This document shows, piece after piece, positions 1 to 14,310 of a stretch of DNA of 22,777 nt. The translations under genes were made by a program, and so were the position numbers. The stretch's first letter is position 1, and every line of letters starts with the position of its first letter. The DNA comes from Lewinellaceae bacterium (GTDB taxonomy: Bacteria > Bacteroidota > Bacteroidia > Chitinophagales > Saprospiraceae): contig JADJFA010000005.1 of the NCBI GenBank assembly GCA_016708875.1, positions 1 through 22,777 on the forward strand, written 5' to 3'. Under the pieces are notes generated by a model, which saw only the letters and a list, made by a program, of their open reading frames with translations, was not told the DNA's origin and did not search any database.

Positions 1-1
1 C

Positions 2-844
2 CCTCCTGCTGGGTTTCCGTATCAATATAAGATTTGCCCCGGCGATTATTCGGAGCTGGAAATGGCAGCCCCATTCACTAATTGCGACCCTGTGTGGCAG
101 TATCATTTCGGCCCTCCGGCTCCGCTGCCGACTAGCCCTGGTTGGACGGATTTGGGCACGAGCAATTCCAACCAGAACACCAACACCCTGCCGCAGTTGA
201 ATCCGATTGACCCTGCATTTTGGCCGTCTGGCGTAACTTGTATCTATTATCGGATCGAGTGCCGCCCCGAGAGTTATCCGAACTCGGGCTGCGACCCTTG
301 CTACAGTAACATGGTGGAGATTTGCCTCGAACCTTCACCGCCTTCCGGTACGATCAGTGGACCGACCCAATTTTGTGAAGGCGGGCCTTATCCCACGCTT
401 GCCGTTACGCCGGATGTAGCTGGCAACTGGGAATATTGCTGGTCCTGGAATGGCATCCTTGAATTTGTTGGCCCAAGCAACACGTATACCATCAACAAAC
501 CTGGCTGTTATTGGGTCGGGATAAAAAATGGCTGTGAGACCACGATGGTCGGGCCGTATTGTGTGGAAGAATGTGTCTTGAAGCCCATAATCAAGTGCCC
601 GACAGACAATCCATGCGCTTGCGACGGCTTGCCCATCACCCTTGACGGTTGCGATTCGGAGGATAGTTGCAATGCGGGACCAATGACCTATTCATGGCTG
701 GCTTTGCCAAGTGGCAACACTGGCACGGGTTGTACTTTCACGGATATTCCTGATCCAAACGGGACAACCTATACCTTGACGATAACCAATACGCTTGGTT
801 GTAGCAAGACCTCCAAACCACTGACGCTCAAACCCTGCAATTGA
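2..844 (+). CDS. C-terminal part of a Cys-rich secreted PKD/Ig-like protein (5' end outside window)
   Basis: Reading frame 2 is open from the first codon of the window to TGA at 842-844, giving about 280 visible residues. The in-frame ATG at 62 is internal, because the frame continues upstream of it without a stop. The protein is rich in Cys, Pro, Gly, Trp and Tyr. It contains two or three segments resembling PKD or immunoglobulin-like modules, with strings such as FCEGG, CYWVGIKNGC and YTLTITNTLGC. This style is common in large secreted proteins of Saprospiraceae-type Bacteroidota. The visible end (TLKPCN) has no T9SS sorting domain, so it may be anchored or secreted differently, or the frame may be broken before the true end. 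The next gene begins within 6 to 86 bp, so the two are probably co-transcribed. The precise function is unknown. Confidence 0.7.
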   Translation, partial: PPAGFPYQYKICPGDYSELEMAAPFTNCDPVWQYHFGPPAPLPTSPGWTDLGTSNSNQNTNTLPQLNPIDPAFWPSGVTCIYYRIECRPESYPNSGCDPCYSNMVEICLEPSPPSGTISGPTQFCEGGPYPTLAVTPDVAGNWEYCWSWNGILEFVGPSNTYTINKPGCYWVGIKNGCETTMVGPYCVEECVLKPIIKCPTDNPCACDGLPITLDGCDSEDSCNAGPMTYSWLALPSGNTGTGCTFTDIPDPNGTTYTLTITNTLGCSKTSKPLTLKPCN

Positions 845-929
845 CAGGGATGCGCATTTTTCCTTTCATTCAAAAATTGACCTTAACAAGAAAGCCGTCA
901 ATCATATACTGGAATGGCCAAGAGCATTG

Positions 930-3900
930 ATGCTGACAGGTTTGATTTTGTTCAGCATGGCAAATGTGTACGGTCAATTCCAAAAAACCATCGGCGCTAC
1001 CTTTCCCATTGTTGACAAAGGCTCAGGAGTCATCACACCCTCCGGCGACTTTCTGTTGTGTGGCTACAAATTCGATGTATTGAATTTGAATGGCACGGCG
1101 CGTTTAGACTGGTTGGACAACGCCGGGAATTTCATTAACCCTTCAAATGCCCTGGATGTGTCGGTCTCCAACACCGAATCTGGTGTTTGGATTGAAAAAA
1201 ATGTCTTTTGCGGAAGCGGCAATGAATACGTGCTTATCGGCGACGACGACCAAGGGGAAATGCTGGTTTCGCGGGTGACGACTACTGGAACGCCTGTTTG
1301 GACGCGCGCCATCGGATCACCCGGATCAATCGAAAATGGCGTTTGGGGCGAAATGGATCCAAACGGCCTGATCCTCGCACTCGGCAATTCATACGACCTC
1401 AATAATTTCATTTCCTCCGTAGCGCTAGCGCAGTTGGACTGCAATGGCAACACCAACTGGAGAAACACCTTCTCCATTAGCGGCTATTCCCTGACCGCCA
1501 CCTTCGGCACATCGTTCCCGACAACCCCCGGTGGTGTTGGGGTGTTTTACATTACCGGCAGGGCGACTTCGCTGTTGACCGGAGTTGATCAACTCTTTCT
1601 GATGCAGATCAATACAAGCGGCGGTGTTCCTTCTTTTTTCAAATTATATGATATTGTGCCCAATGCGGATGATGCCGGCACTTGCATTCAAGGGAGTGCT
1701 CAGTTTGGGCCCCAAGGGGGAGAACTCTGGATTTCAGGATATTCCATAGAACAACAATGCCCAAAAACCAGCAATGCTGATGAAGACGGATTTAAACGGA
1801 ACGCCGCTTTGGGCAAAGACTATGATGTCACGGGCGGCGATGAGTTTTTCAACCGCTTCAATTTTGCTGCAAACGGAAATTGGCTCTAACGGGCAAAGTC
1901 TTGGAAACCACCGTTTTTCAAGGTACGAAGGGCGGCGATTGTATGCTGATGCGGCTCGATGCGACAAGCGGCAACGTCGTTGATTGGGTACACGGCTATA
2001 CGCAAAATGATTTTACAGCCCAGGGAAACCGGGTGGAGGTCACGGCCAACGATGAGTATTTTATCAGTGGGCAATCCACCGAAGTATTGACCCCGTCTAT
2101 CTCGGCGGGGAACATTCTGACCATACTAACGGATGCTCAGGGCCACACCAACAACACCTGTTATTATGACACGATAGTGCATATTTCGCCCCGAATACCG
2201 ATGGTTTCAAGTTTTGGACTACCTTCTTTCTCCCTCGGGTTTTTGTCCAATAACTTGGCAAGAACGGTCACATCCATAAATTTTCAAGATCAACAAAAAT
2301 CCTGCTACGCCGCCCATGCCCTGTGATTGCGATTTTACATGGAATTTGGGCAACTGTTCCAATGTGACCTTTAATGCCAATTGCCAAAACCCAATGGCTG
2401 GTAACTATACCTACTCCTGGGACATATTCTGCGACAACAATCCGGAGTTAACGGTCGTCGTCGGAGCACCCAACAATGCCTTTTCTTACGGCTTCGACTG
2501 TGGCGCCGGCACGTATACTGTCTGCCTGAAAGTTACCGACCCCGCCGGCAACATCTGTACCACCACGCACACCGTGGTCGTGCCGAACACCTGCTGCGGT
2601 TCGGCATCGGGGAGCATGATCTGCCATCCCACCGACCCGTACAAATACAATTTTACGATCAATGTAACACCGGATATATCGGTCTCCAATTGCAACTACG
2701 TCCTGACAAGTGCCTACCCTTTGTCCAACTTAGTCTATTTGGGTAACACCATCACGGGTTGCATCGCTGTTACCGATCCGGTGCCTACGGCTCTGAATTT
2801 CACCCTGCAATCAATTGTATCTGCAATGTCACCGGCCTGCCGACAACTTCTACCCAAACAGTATGGGTGCCAACGGTTTGCTGCAAAAAAATCTGTGTGG
2901 ACGATCAGGATGTCTGCAATGGCTTGGACGAATATCATGTGCCGTTTTATGCCTGCGAATGGCCGCCGGTGAACAACGTGTATCAGGTAAGGTTGGTACG
3001 TCATTCCAAAACCTGCCACGGGTTGCCCGGCACCTATTAAGTTGGGCAGCCGTACCAAAAGTACGGCTGTTACGAACAACAACCTTGAGCCGCTTCATAT
3101 TTTCCCTAGCATCCTGCCAGCCGATTTGTGTGTGTATGCCGTCATTGACCTGAACGACGGACCATGCACCCAAATATTCTCCAACATTGCTACGATAAGC
3201 CTTTGCAACCCAAACAGTTGTACGCTCAATAGCCAACAACACTGTTATATGGGCACTTGTATTTCCCCACAGCCTTTACTCATAACTTCGACTGCGAACG
3301 CCCCTGTTTGTTTTGGCACCGTGGAATGGTTCGATCCACAAGGCAATTCGGTTCAAATCGGCGGATCAAGTTATCAGCCGCCCTGTTTGTCCATGGCCAA
3401 CAATCAGAATTGCTACGAGGATTTTATTTACAGTGTAGTCATTACCGACGATTGTGGGCCGCATACCTGCACCGCGAACATCCGATTGTACAGTGATGAT
3501 GCCTCCTTGGGTACTGTGACCTTGGTGCCACCCGATCAAAGTCCGCTTTGTTTTTCAGAAGACGCGACGTTGAAGTTCACGCCAAATTGTGCACAGAACC
3601 CTCCGGGTTGGGTCTGGTATGAACGCGACTGCCAGAACGGGGCACTAACCCTGCACCCAGAAGCAGGGTTATCAATACCTGTTTCAATGTAAATGAACTG
3701 CGCAATGGTACCTGGTTTGGCATAGGTTCTTTAAACGGCGTATGCCCCATCAAAGGAGAGGAGATTTTGGTGGATGTTACCGCCCCAGCTGTGATTTTTG
3801 ATTTCACCGCCGTAGCTGATCCTTGTGCCGAAGTACAGGTAGTGCTCTCGGCGAGCGTTGTTCCCGGAGCTGATTGTACCGGGGCGATAAGACCCTGTAC

Positions 3901-4680
3901 CTACACCTACGAATGGTATAAGGATGGATTCCTTATCTTCACCACAGTGGGCGGGAGTGCTTCGGAAACTTACACCTATTTCAACCCTTTACCGCTACCC
4001 TCTACGGTTGCCGGGGTGTATTATGTGATTATTCGGGAGGACTGTTGCCCTCGAAATCTGATAAGCTCCTGGCCTTTGTACATAGAACCTTCCTGCGAGC
4101 AGTGCATCATGGGGCCGTGTTTTATCTGCGACAACCAGCCGGAAACGTTTTCTATAATGATGGTCCTTCCGCCCAGTGACCCTTGTCCTGATGCTTGTAC
4201 GTTCACCTGGTACCAAGGCGTACTCGACGGGAGCGGAAATTGTGTGCCAGGGCCAGTACTTGGCAACCTTTCAAGCGTTACGCTTACCAACCACGGCCAA
4301 TATTTTGTTGAATCAGATTGCAATGGTTGCAAAAATTGACCAAATTTGATGTGTTGGGCTGCGCCAGTCAAGCAAGTTTTGGTCAACAGCAATGTGGGGT
4401 AATCTCCGTAGAGGAATTAATGTCAAAAGACGAAAGTCCCCTTTATATCTTCCCCAACCCCACTACGGGCGAAATCACCATTGAATGGTCAGGCAACGCG
4501 CCAAAAAACGCGCGGGTATATATTTCTGATGCCATGGGACAACGCTTGAAGATGCTTTCGGTTTCGGATGGAAGCAACAGTCTGACCACTGCCATTGACG
4601 ACCTGCCTTCTGGCCTTTACTTTGTAAAAGTGCAGGCGGCAGATCGTTTGTTCAATGTGGCGAAGTTGGTGAAGGAATAG
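930..4680 (+). CDS. Large Cys-rich PKD-like T9SS cargo protein, broken by frameshifts
   Basis: I reconstruct one gene of about 1,250 codons from successive frames: 930-1889, 1880-2326, 2316 to about 2810, about 2810-3040, 3042 to about 3665, about 3665-4339 and about 4335-4680. The N-terminus has a hydrophobic segment (LTGLILFSMANVYG) followed by Gln, a likely signal-peptide end. The start is uncertain: ATG 930 lacks a basic N-region, while ATG 850 encodes MRIFPFIQKLTLTRK but needs one frame change near 920. The first third resembles the loose beta-propeller of Bacteroidota cargo proteins (GTPVWTRAIG and similar). The middle carries Cys-rich PKD-like modules (for example CDCDFTWNLGNCSNVTF). 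The last 80 codons are a T9SS type A sorting domain (IFPNPTTGEITIEW, then LPSGLYFVKV, ending AKLVKE). It is probably exported through the T9SS and attached to the surface or released. The specific role is unknown. Confidence 0.7.
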
Positions 4681-4716
4681 TATTTAAGCGTAGCCTTACA
4701 ACATTGATAATCCTTC

Positions 4717-4748
4717 AGCCCTCCGACCCAATCGGGAGGGCTGTTTTT
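4717..4748 (+). terminator. Rho-independent terminator after the 930-4680 gene
   Basis: The left arm AGCCCTCCGA (4717-4726) pairs with TCGGGAGGGCT (4732-4742) around the loop CCCAA, followed by GTTTTTGT. The left arm is one C short of a perfect match to the right arm, the same kind of single-base homopolymer loss that breaks the neighbouring genes. It lies 37 bp after the stop codon. Confidence 0.75.
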
Positions 4749-4754
4749 GTGCTG

Positions 4755-4787
4755 AAACCTATGAGGTTTTGAAAACCTCATAGGTTT
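4755..4787. repeat. Perfect 33-bp palindrome
   Basis: AAACCTATGAGGTTTT (4755-4770) is exactly inverted at 4772-4787 around a single central G. It directly follows the terminator at 4717-4748 and is followed by TTC. It could be a second bidirectional terminator or a dispersed palindromic intergenic repeat. The sequence shows only the symmetry. Confidence 0.8.
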
Positions 4788-4819
4788 TTCAGGAACGAAC
4801 AGAAAAAAATTAGATCCTG

Positions 4820-4850
4820 GGTTGCAAAATGCCTTCCAACAGAGATAAAT
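4820..4850 (+). promoter_or_regulatory. 31-bp conserved upstream motif, copy 1
   Basis: This starts GGTTGCAAAATG and ends AGAGATAAAT. It matches the copy at 9735 in 24 of 31 positions without gaps, and similarity extends about 18 bp upstream (A-run and TAGATCCTGG-like) and into the downstream AAACCCAAATGCG. It ends 58 bp before the ATG of the LRR gene at 4909 and follows a terminator, so it sits at the head of a transcription unit. The function (promoter, operator or RNA leader) is inferred from position only. Confidence 0.6.
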
Positions 4851-4908
4851 ATCTGAAACCCAAATGCGCTCGAATCCCCAAGAAATATCAATATCCAATT
4901 GTTTAACT

Positions 4909-5917
4909 ATGAAAAAGGCTACACTGAGCATCTTAATTTCCATTCTTTTATGCCTCCAGGCACTTGCTCAATCCTGCCTACCGAATGGTATTCAATTCCA
5001 AAGACAAGGGCAGATTGACAGTTTTACCCTTAATTATCCAGGCTGTACGGTCATTGAAGGGGCATCTCTTTTTATGGGCCTACCATCGTCAATCTGAATG
5101 GTCTGAGTGGTCTTACAGCCATTGTTGGTTTTCTTCAAATTGGAAATGCACCAAACCTCACCAGCCTCAATGGTCTTGAAAACGTCACTTCCATTCGCTC
5201 ACTTCAAATGTATCAAAGCTCCTTAGAAAACCTGAATGGATTGGAACAAATTACCTCGGTGGGAGACATAGATATAAATGGCAATATTGAGATGATTTCT
5301 TTGACCGGCTTGAATAATCTTGATTCCATTGGCAGCCACCTGCTCATCAGATGGAATCCAAATTGACGAGTTTGGATGGCCTGGAAAACCTTGAAGGGTT
5401 GTATGGCGGCGATTTTGGTATTTGGGCAAACCCTTTATTGACCTCGCTGGAAGATTTGGAACATCTGACATCTGTTGAAAGGGGAAGTGAACGAAGCGGA
5501 AGGAATGAACATCTTCAACAATGCCCTGCTTTCGGAATGCGCTATTGGCGCTGTATCGAACATTTGATCCACCAGCGAACACTTCCTACACTTATCCAAT
5601 AATGCTGCTGGCTGCGAATCTAATATGGAAGTGCATAGCAATGTTTGATTGGAACGAACGAGACATTGCACAAACGGCCCATTTCCATATTCCCCAACCC
5701 CAATAATGGCGCTTTCACCGTCAAACTACCCGAACCTGTCAAGCCCGGCACCATGTTCCGCATCACTGACCTCATGGGTCGGCTCCTGCAGGAGCAAAAA
5801 ACCGAGCCGGGCACCAGAGCAGATGGTTCGGGCCGAGATTTTGCCCGAGGTTTACACTTCCTGCAAGTCGTATCCGAAGGGATATTGCTGGCAGTTGAAA
5901 AGTTCGTGAAAGCGTAA
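4909..5917 (+). CDS. Leucine-rich-repeat (receptor-L-like) T9SS cargo protein, broken by frameshifts
   Basis: ATG 4909 opens a clear signal peptide (MKKATLSILISILLCLQALA, then QSCLP). The body holds repeats such as NLNGLSGLT, LTSLNGLENVTSI and LTSLDGLENLEG, typical of the Bacteroidota receptor-L-domain/LRR family. Near 5550-5640 come SECAIGAVSNI and SNNAAGCES, the usual end cap of that family. Residues from 5687 form a T9SS type A sorting domain (SIFPNPNNGAFTVKLPEPVKPG, split here: IFPNPNNG then VKLPEPVKPG) ending VEKFVKA. Frames change near 5079, 5358, 5478, 5560 and 5645. At 5358 adding one A restores the canonical NPKLTSL, and at 5478 removing one A restores SVEGEVNEAEG. Reconstructed length is about 335 residues. 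It is probably a surface-exposed binding protein with unknown ligand. The next gene starts 62 bp downstream with no terminator, suggesting an operon. Confidence 0.75.
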
Positions 5918-5978
5918 ATCTCTTTTAAAATTCAAAACCATGCGTTTCCCGCTCGCTGCACCTCCAATATTTGAACAA

Positions 5979-8900
5979 ATGTTTTTTCAAAAACACTTTA
6001 CGCTCTTGGCCGTCTGCCTGCTTGGGTCGACATTGCTCGACGCTCAAAACCTGAACCCGTTCAGCGCACCGGAGTATCTTCTGAACAACCAATCTTACTA
6101 TATTGACAACATCGAAATTGCCGACTTGGACGGCGACGGGCGGGCCGATGTGGTTGGCAGCGACTGGTCGACCGGGATACGCTGGTTCAAAACCGACACA
6201 GCGGGCAGGGTCACGGACGTACACGAAATTGCGCCTTTTACGCACGGCTATTTTGGCCTGAATTTGACCGACTGGGACGGTGACCAAGACATTGACGTGG
6301 TTTTCGGTCACCACTTTGAAGGGTTTTATTATTGGCAAGCCAATGATGGGGCGGGCAATTTTAGCCCGAAACAGTCGCTGCTCGCAATTGATTCAGTTTG
6401 GGCAGGTTATTTCAAGCTCGGCGATCTCAACCAGGACGGGTTGCCCGATGTGGTTCAGGTACTCGATGGCAACCCCGACCCATCACTTGACAGCCTCGTG
6501 ATCACCTGGCATCCGAATGACGGATCTGGCCAATTAGGCAGCGCGATTTCACTTGATCGCGGCAATTTTCGGCCCTACGAACCCACACCGGTAGATCTTG
6601 ACGGCGATGGCGATCAGGATTTGGCCTGGGTAGAAAATTATCAATTGGTACGGATGTTGAACGACGGGTCTGGTCAATTCGGCCCGGCACAAGTCGCCGC
6701 CGCCGACTCCAACCTGGTCGAATGCCGCTTCCATTACCTCGATTTTGACGGCGACGGCGACAGCGATGTTTTCCCGGAATTCACCAACTATACCTATCAG
6801 GGCTTCCTTTATTTGCCGAACGATGGGGTGGGCAATTTTGGCCCCGCCGTTCGTATGATTTCAGATACCATCCCCTACTTTTCATATTTTGCGGTAGCAG
6901 ATTTCACAGGCGACGGCCTGGCCGACGTGATAACAGAAGATGGTGTTCGCAATACACAAGTGTTCATCAACAAGGGCCTGGGACAGCTTTTTGAAAAAAA
7001 CACCTTACCAGCCTCGTCCAATCATTTGTTGTACGACTTGGAGGTGGGCGACGTGGACGACGATGGGGATACCGATGTACTGAGGATACACTCGGCCGGT
7101 GTTGTTCATTGGTTAGAAAACCCAGGAACGGGTGCGTTTTCTAATTTTGGCGGCATTATACCGGAGGTTTCGCCAAGCGCACTCAAGGCAGCAGATTTGA
7201 ACGGCGACGGCCTCGACGATTACATTTTCGGTGAAAATTACACCGACCTCGCTGCATGGTTGCCAAATTTGGGCAATGGCCTGTTTGGCCCAAAAAAAAT
7301 CATTGCTTTTGAATTGTTCGGGGTGGACGATATCATCCCGATTGATTTGGATATGGACGGTGATCTCGACAGTCTCACCCATGAATGGGACAACCGAACC
7401 AAGTGGTTCGCCAACGATGGTGCAGGCAATTTCGGTCCCGCCACAATACTCTGGACGCAAATCCATACTTTTACCGCTAAAATCTATGCCCTTGACTTCG
7501 ACAACGATGGAGACAACGACATACTGACGCCTGAAAAATTGCTGTTCAACGACGGAGCCGGCCATTTCGACTCGACCCTCGCCCTCTATTTTCAAGGGTA
7601 CATTCCCTACGATCTGGACCGCGATTCGTTCGTAGACATTTTTTTCGGACATACCTGGGCCAAATTCAATGGCATAGACAGTTTCCTTTTTCAGCAGACC
7701 AACCTGGAGTCTTTCGGCCCATGGTTCCACCTTTCCTCCCAATTTATCGACATGGACAGCGACAGTCTGCCCGAACTCTTTATGGGGGTCCAAAATAATT
7801 ACTGGACCTTGATTTTGCGTCAAAACCAGATCATCGGGGGTACACCCGTGCCGCTGGACACCTTCGACATCTACCCCGCAAGCGGTATCCCCGCCCCTGT
7901 GCTGAAAAGTGTCGACATGGACGGCGACGGGTGGCTCGATCTGCTCATTAGCAATTATCACGGGGCTGGGAACTGGCTGCTGCTCTTCAACAATGGGCAA
8001 GGGGAGTTTTCAGGCTCGGCATTTTTCACTTTCGATGGCCTTATGGAACCTGCTGATTTGGACGGCGACGGCATTCCCGACCTGCAATGTGCCGATGCGC
8101 AAGGGACGGGCTGGATGCGCTCCTTTGTGCGAAATTTTTGGGCCTCCGGCACCTGTTTTTTTGATGAAAACGGCGACGGCCTGCGCCAGCCGGGCGAACT
8201 GCCGATACAAAATATGGGCGTTGGGATTGTTGGTGGCACTGCAGTTTCGTTCACGGATACGCTGGGTCGGTTTCGCCTGTTCGCAAGCCCTTCGGAGGCG
8301 CACGAGATCCAATTTCTTACCAACCTCTGCTGGGCTTTGAGTTCGGATTCGGCGCTGCTCACACTTGCCCCTTCAATGACGGGTCACGCGAACCTTGAAT
8401 TTGGTTTTGAAAAAATGGGCGACACGACTGCCGTCCGGCCCACATTCGTAGCCTCGCAAACGCGCTGCGGAATGGAAGTGCCATTTTGGGCAACGCTCCA
8501 AAACGTGGGCTGCCACGCGGCGAGCGGTCGGCTGGGAATTGTTTCCGACACGGCTACGGTTTTTCAAAATGCCAGCCCGCTGCCCGATTTGATCAGCCCA
8601 GGTCCGGGCGGGCGCGACACGATTTGGTGGGCTTTCGACTCCTTGCCGGCGTCGCTTTCCCACACGTTCCAGATCGTCTTTTTGATGCCCGATGCCAACT
8701 ACGTAGGCGACAGCATCCACTTGTCCAGCTATCTTTTTTTGGAAAATTCCGCGCAGGCCTTGGCCTTAACCGAAAGCCGTTTTATTGTTTCGGAAATCCG
8801 ATGTGCGTACGACCCGAACGACAAATTGGTCAACCGACCCACGCTCCCGCCCGAGTACTTGCCTCAGGAGAACGAGCTGGAGTACACCATCCGGTTTCAA

Positions 8901-9506
8901 AACACGGGCAACGACACCGCGTCCACTGTCCGCATCCGCGACACACTCGACTATTGGCTGGATATGAGCAGTTTTCAGCCACTCGGCGCGAGCCATCCTT
9001 ACCGCTGCGAATTGAACTGGGATTTTCATGGGGTGGAGTTTGTTTTTGAAAACATTGCGCTGCCCGACAGCAACGTGAATGAGCCGCAAAGCCACGGTTT
9101 CGTATCCTTTTCCATATTCCCGTTCCCCGGATTACCGGAAGGCGGCCTCCTTTCAAACCGCGTCGACATTTATTTTGACCAAAACCCGGCAGTTTCTACC
9201 AACCGGGTTGAAACGATTGTTCAATTTCCAGTGGACCTAAAACCAGAGACTCAAGCATCTCGCGGGATTTTAATTTTCCCCAATCCTACAACGGGCACCA
9301 TCAATGTCAAACTCCCCGAACCTGCCAAACCTGGCGCCAAGCATCCGCATCACCGACCTCGCTGGGCGCGTGGTACAGGAGCAAACCACAGAGCCAGGTA
9401 GCGAACAGCAGATCGTGCATGCAGGTAACTTGCCTTCGGGCATGTATTCTTGCAGATCCTTTCCCAAGGACAGGTAGTTGCCGTAGACAAGTTTGTAAAA
9501 CAATAG
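5979..9506 (+). CDS. FG-GAP/VCBS-repeat T9SS cargo protein
   Basis: I prefer ATG 5979 over the in-frame ATG 5940, because it places MFFQKHFTLLAVCLLG at the N-terminus as a normal signal peptide ending near DAQ. Residues about 45-700 contain fourteen Asp-rich calcium-binding loops of the FG-GAP/VCBS type (DLDGDGRADV, DFDGDGDSDV, DVDDDGDTDV, DMDGDGWLDL and others), expected to form beta-propellers. Around residues 725-770 is a FDENGDGLRQPGEL segment resembling an SdrD-B/Cna-B-like domain. Residues about 940-1080 hold the conserved YDPNDK...FQNTGNDTA...DIYFDQNP block common in Saprospiraceae cargo (DUF7619-like). The T9SS sorting domain starts at 9271 (IFPNPTTGTINVKLPEPAKPG). It needs removal of one A near 9340 and addition of one T near 9447 to reach VDKFVKQ and TAG 9504-9506. 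Without these corrections translation stops at 9401. The 3.36 kb before that is intact. Probably the second gene of an operon with 4909-5917. Confidence 0.85.
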
Positions 9507-9546
9507 AGATTTTAGGCTCGCTGACGGATTCCGTTTTACCCCCGGT

Positions 9547-9568
9547 CCTCCCGATTCAATCGGGAGGG
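9547..9568 (+). terminator. Probable terminator hairpin of the VCBS gene
   Basis: CCTCCCGATT (9547-9556) pairs perfectly with AATCGGGAGG (9559-9568). The right arm continues GCTTG rather than a U-run, so termination strength is doubtful. It shares the CCCGA/TCGGGAGGGCT design with the terminator at 4717. Confidence 0.55.
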
Positions 9569-9573
9569 CTTGC

Positions 9574-9655
9574 GTGTTCAAGAAAGTGTGGCACACCTCA
9601 CTAACCATTTATTATCAACATTGTATTTTTAGGTGTGCCACACTTTTCTGAACAC
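9574..9655. repeat. 82-bp element with 25-bp inverted ends (MITE-like or terminator-derived)
   Basis: The arm at 9574-9598 (GTGTTCAAGA then AAGTGTGGCACACCT) and the arm at 9631-9655 are inverted copies matching at 23 of 25 positions, around a 32-bp AT-rich centre. The inner 14 bp, AGTGTGGCACACCT, recur as the perfect stem at 21721-21752, so this palindrome occurs at two places in the window. I see no coding capacity and no clear target-site duplication. Confidence 0.65.
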
Positions 9656-9666
9656 GCTCCTTTTGT

Positions 9667-9688
9667 GTGAAAACTTTGGGGTTTTCAC
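9667..9688. repeat. Short inverted repeat
   Basis: GTGAAAAC (9667-9674) is exactly inverted at 9681-9688 around the loop TTTGGG. No U-run follows. It may be a weak hairpin or repeat remnant. Confidence 0.4.
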
Positions 9689-9734
9689 AACTTCAGCGCT
9701 TTGGTAAAAATTTTTAAAAAAAATCTAAGCCCTC

Positions 9735-9765
9735 GGTTACAAAATGGATTCTGTCGGAGATAAAT
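9735..9765 (+). promoter_or_regulatory. 31-bp conserved upstream motif, copy 2
   Basis: This starts GGTTACAAAATGG and ends GGAGATAAAT. It matches both copy 1 (4820) and copy 3 (15699) at 24 of 31 positions, ungapped. It lies 273 bp before the adhesin start at 10039, farther than the other copies. A stub of a T9SS sorting domain and a terminator lie in between, so the copy may originally have served a gene that is now deleted. Confidence 0.6.
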
Positions 9766-9776
9766 GGGAAAAACCC

Positions 9777-9833
9777 AATGCGGTTGACATCTCAGGACAG
9801 CAAACAGAGAGTGAAAAAATTGTGAAGCAATAG
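9777..9833 (+). pseudogene. Possible remnant of a T9SS sorting-domain C-terminus
   Basis: In the frame ending at TAG 9831-9833 the codons read VDISGQQTESEKIVKQ. The last residues resemble the ends of the intact cargo genes here (ATERFVKQ, AVDKFVKQ, AVEKFVKA). No upstream part of a sorting domain or start codon in this frame exists. It sits between the 31-bp motif and a terminator, the order expected if a cargo gene lost its whole interior by deletion. The match is only a handful of residues, so chance resemblance is possible. Confidence 0.35.
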
Positions 9834-9871
9834 ATTTTATTTAGCCGAATGGTAGATTCCAAAAGCACCTC

Positions 9872-9903
9872 GCCCTTCCCCAGTACTCGGGGAGGGGCTT
9901 TGA
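9872..9903 (+). terminator. Terminator hairpin downstream of the sorting-domain stub
   Basis: GCCCTTCCCC (9872-9881) pairs with GGGGAGGGGC (9889-9898) at 9 of 10 positions around the loop AGTACTC, followed by TTTGATT. It lies 38 bp after the stub's TAG, the normal spacing for a cargo gene in this window, although no intact gene ends there. Confidence 0.6.
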
Positions 9904-10038
9904 TTAAATTCCGAGGCGCGTTTTTAACAATGAAGATTGGAGAGATAATTGTTGAACTTTAGTTTTACGTCAATAAATACGCAACATTATTTTGATAATA
10001 CCGACCTGATTCCTTTAAAATATTCAAATCCAAGGTAC

Positions 10039-14243
<4,205 letters not shown>

Positions 14244-14310
14244 AAAATTGCGGTAAAGAAGCCAATTGCTTGTTACTTGTGTCTTATTGTTTCAATCAAA
14301 TCCAAAACAA

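Larger units (their letters stand above)
9507..10038. other. 532-bp intergenic region rich in repeats and a gene scar
   Basis: No intact gene is visible. From left to right it holds a decayed terminator (9547-9568), an 82-bp inverted-repeat element (9574-9655), a short inverted repeat (9667-9688), the second 31-bp motif (9735-9765), a stub resembling the end of a T9SS sorting domain (9777-9833), and a GC-rich terminator (9872-9903). An AT-rich stretch then leads to ATG 10039. I found no convincing Bacteroidota promoter of the TTTG / TAnnTTTG type in it. Confidence 0.7.

Noticed and set aside
930..4680. Programmed ribosomal frameshifting as the cause of the frame changes
   Set aside because: The breaks occur in almost all genes, in both directions, without a common slippery site or following structure, and even a terminator stem is one base short.
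7113..8000. Long minus-strand open frame of 295 codons
   Set aside because: It lies wholly antisense to the intact VCBS gene, has no recognisable domain, and mirrors the repetitive Asp-Gly codons of the sense frame.
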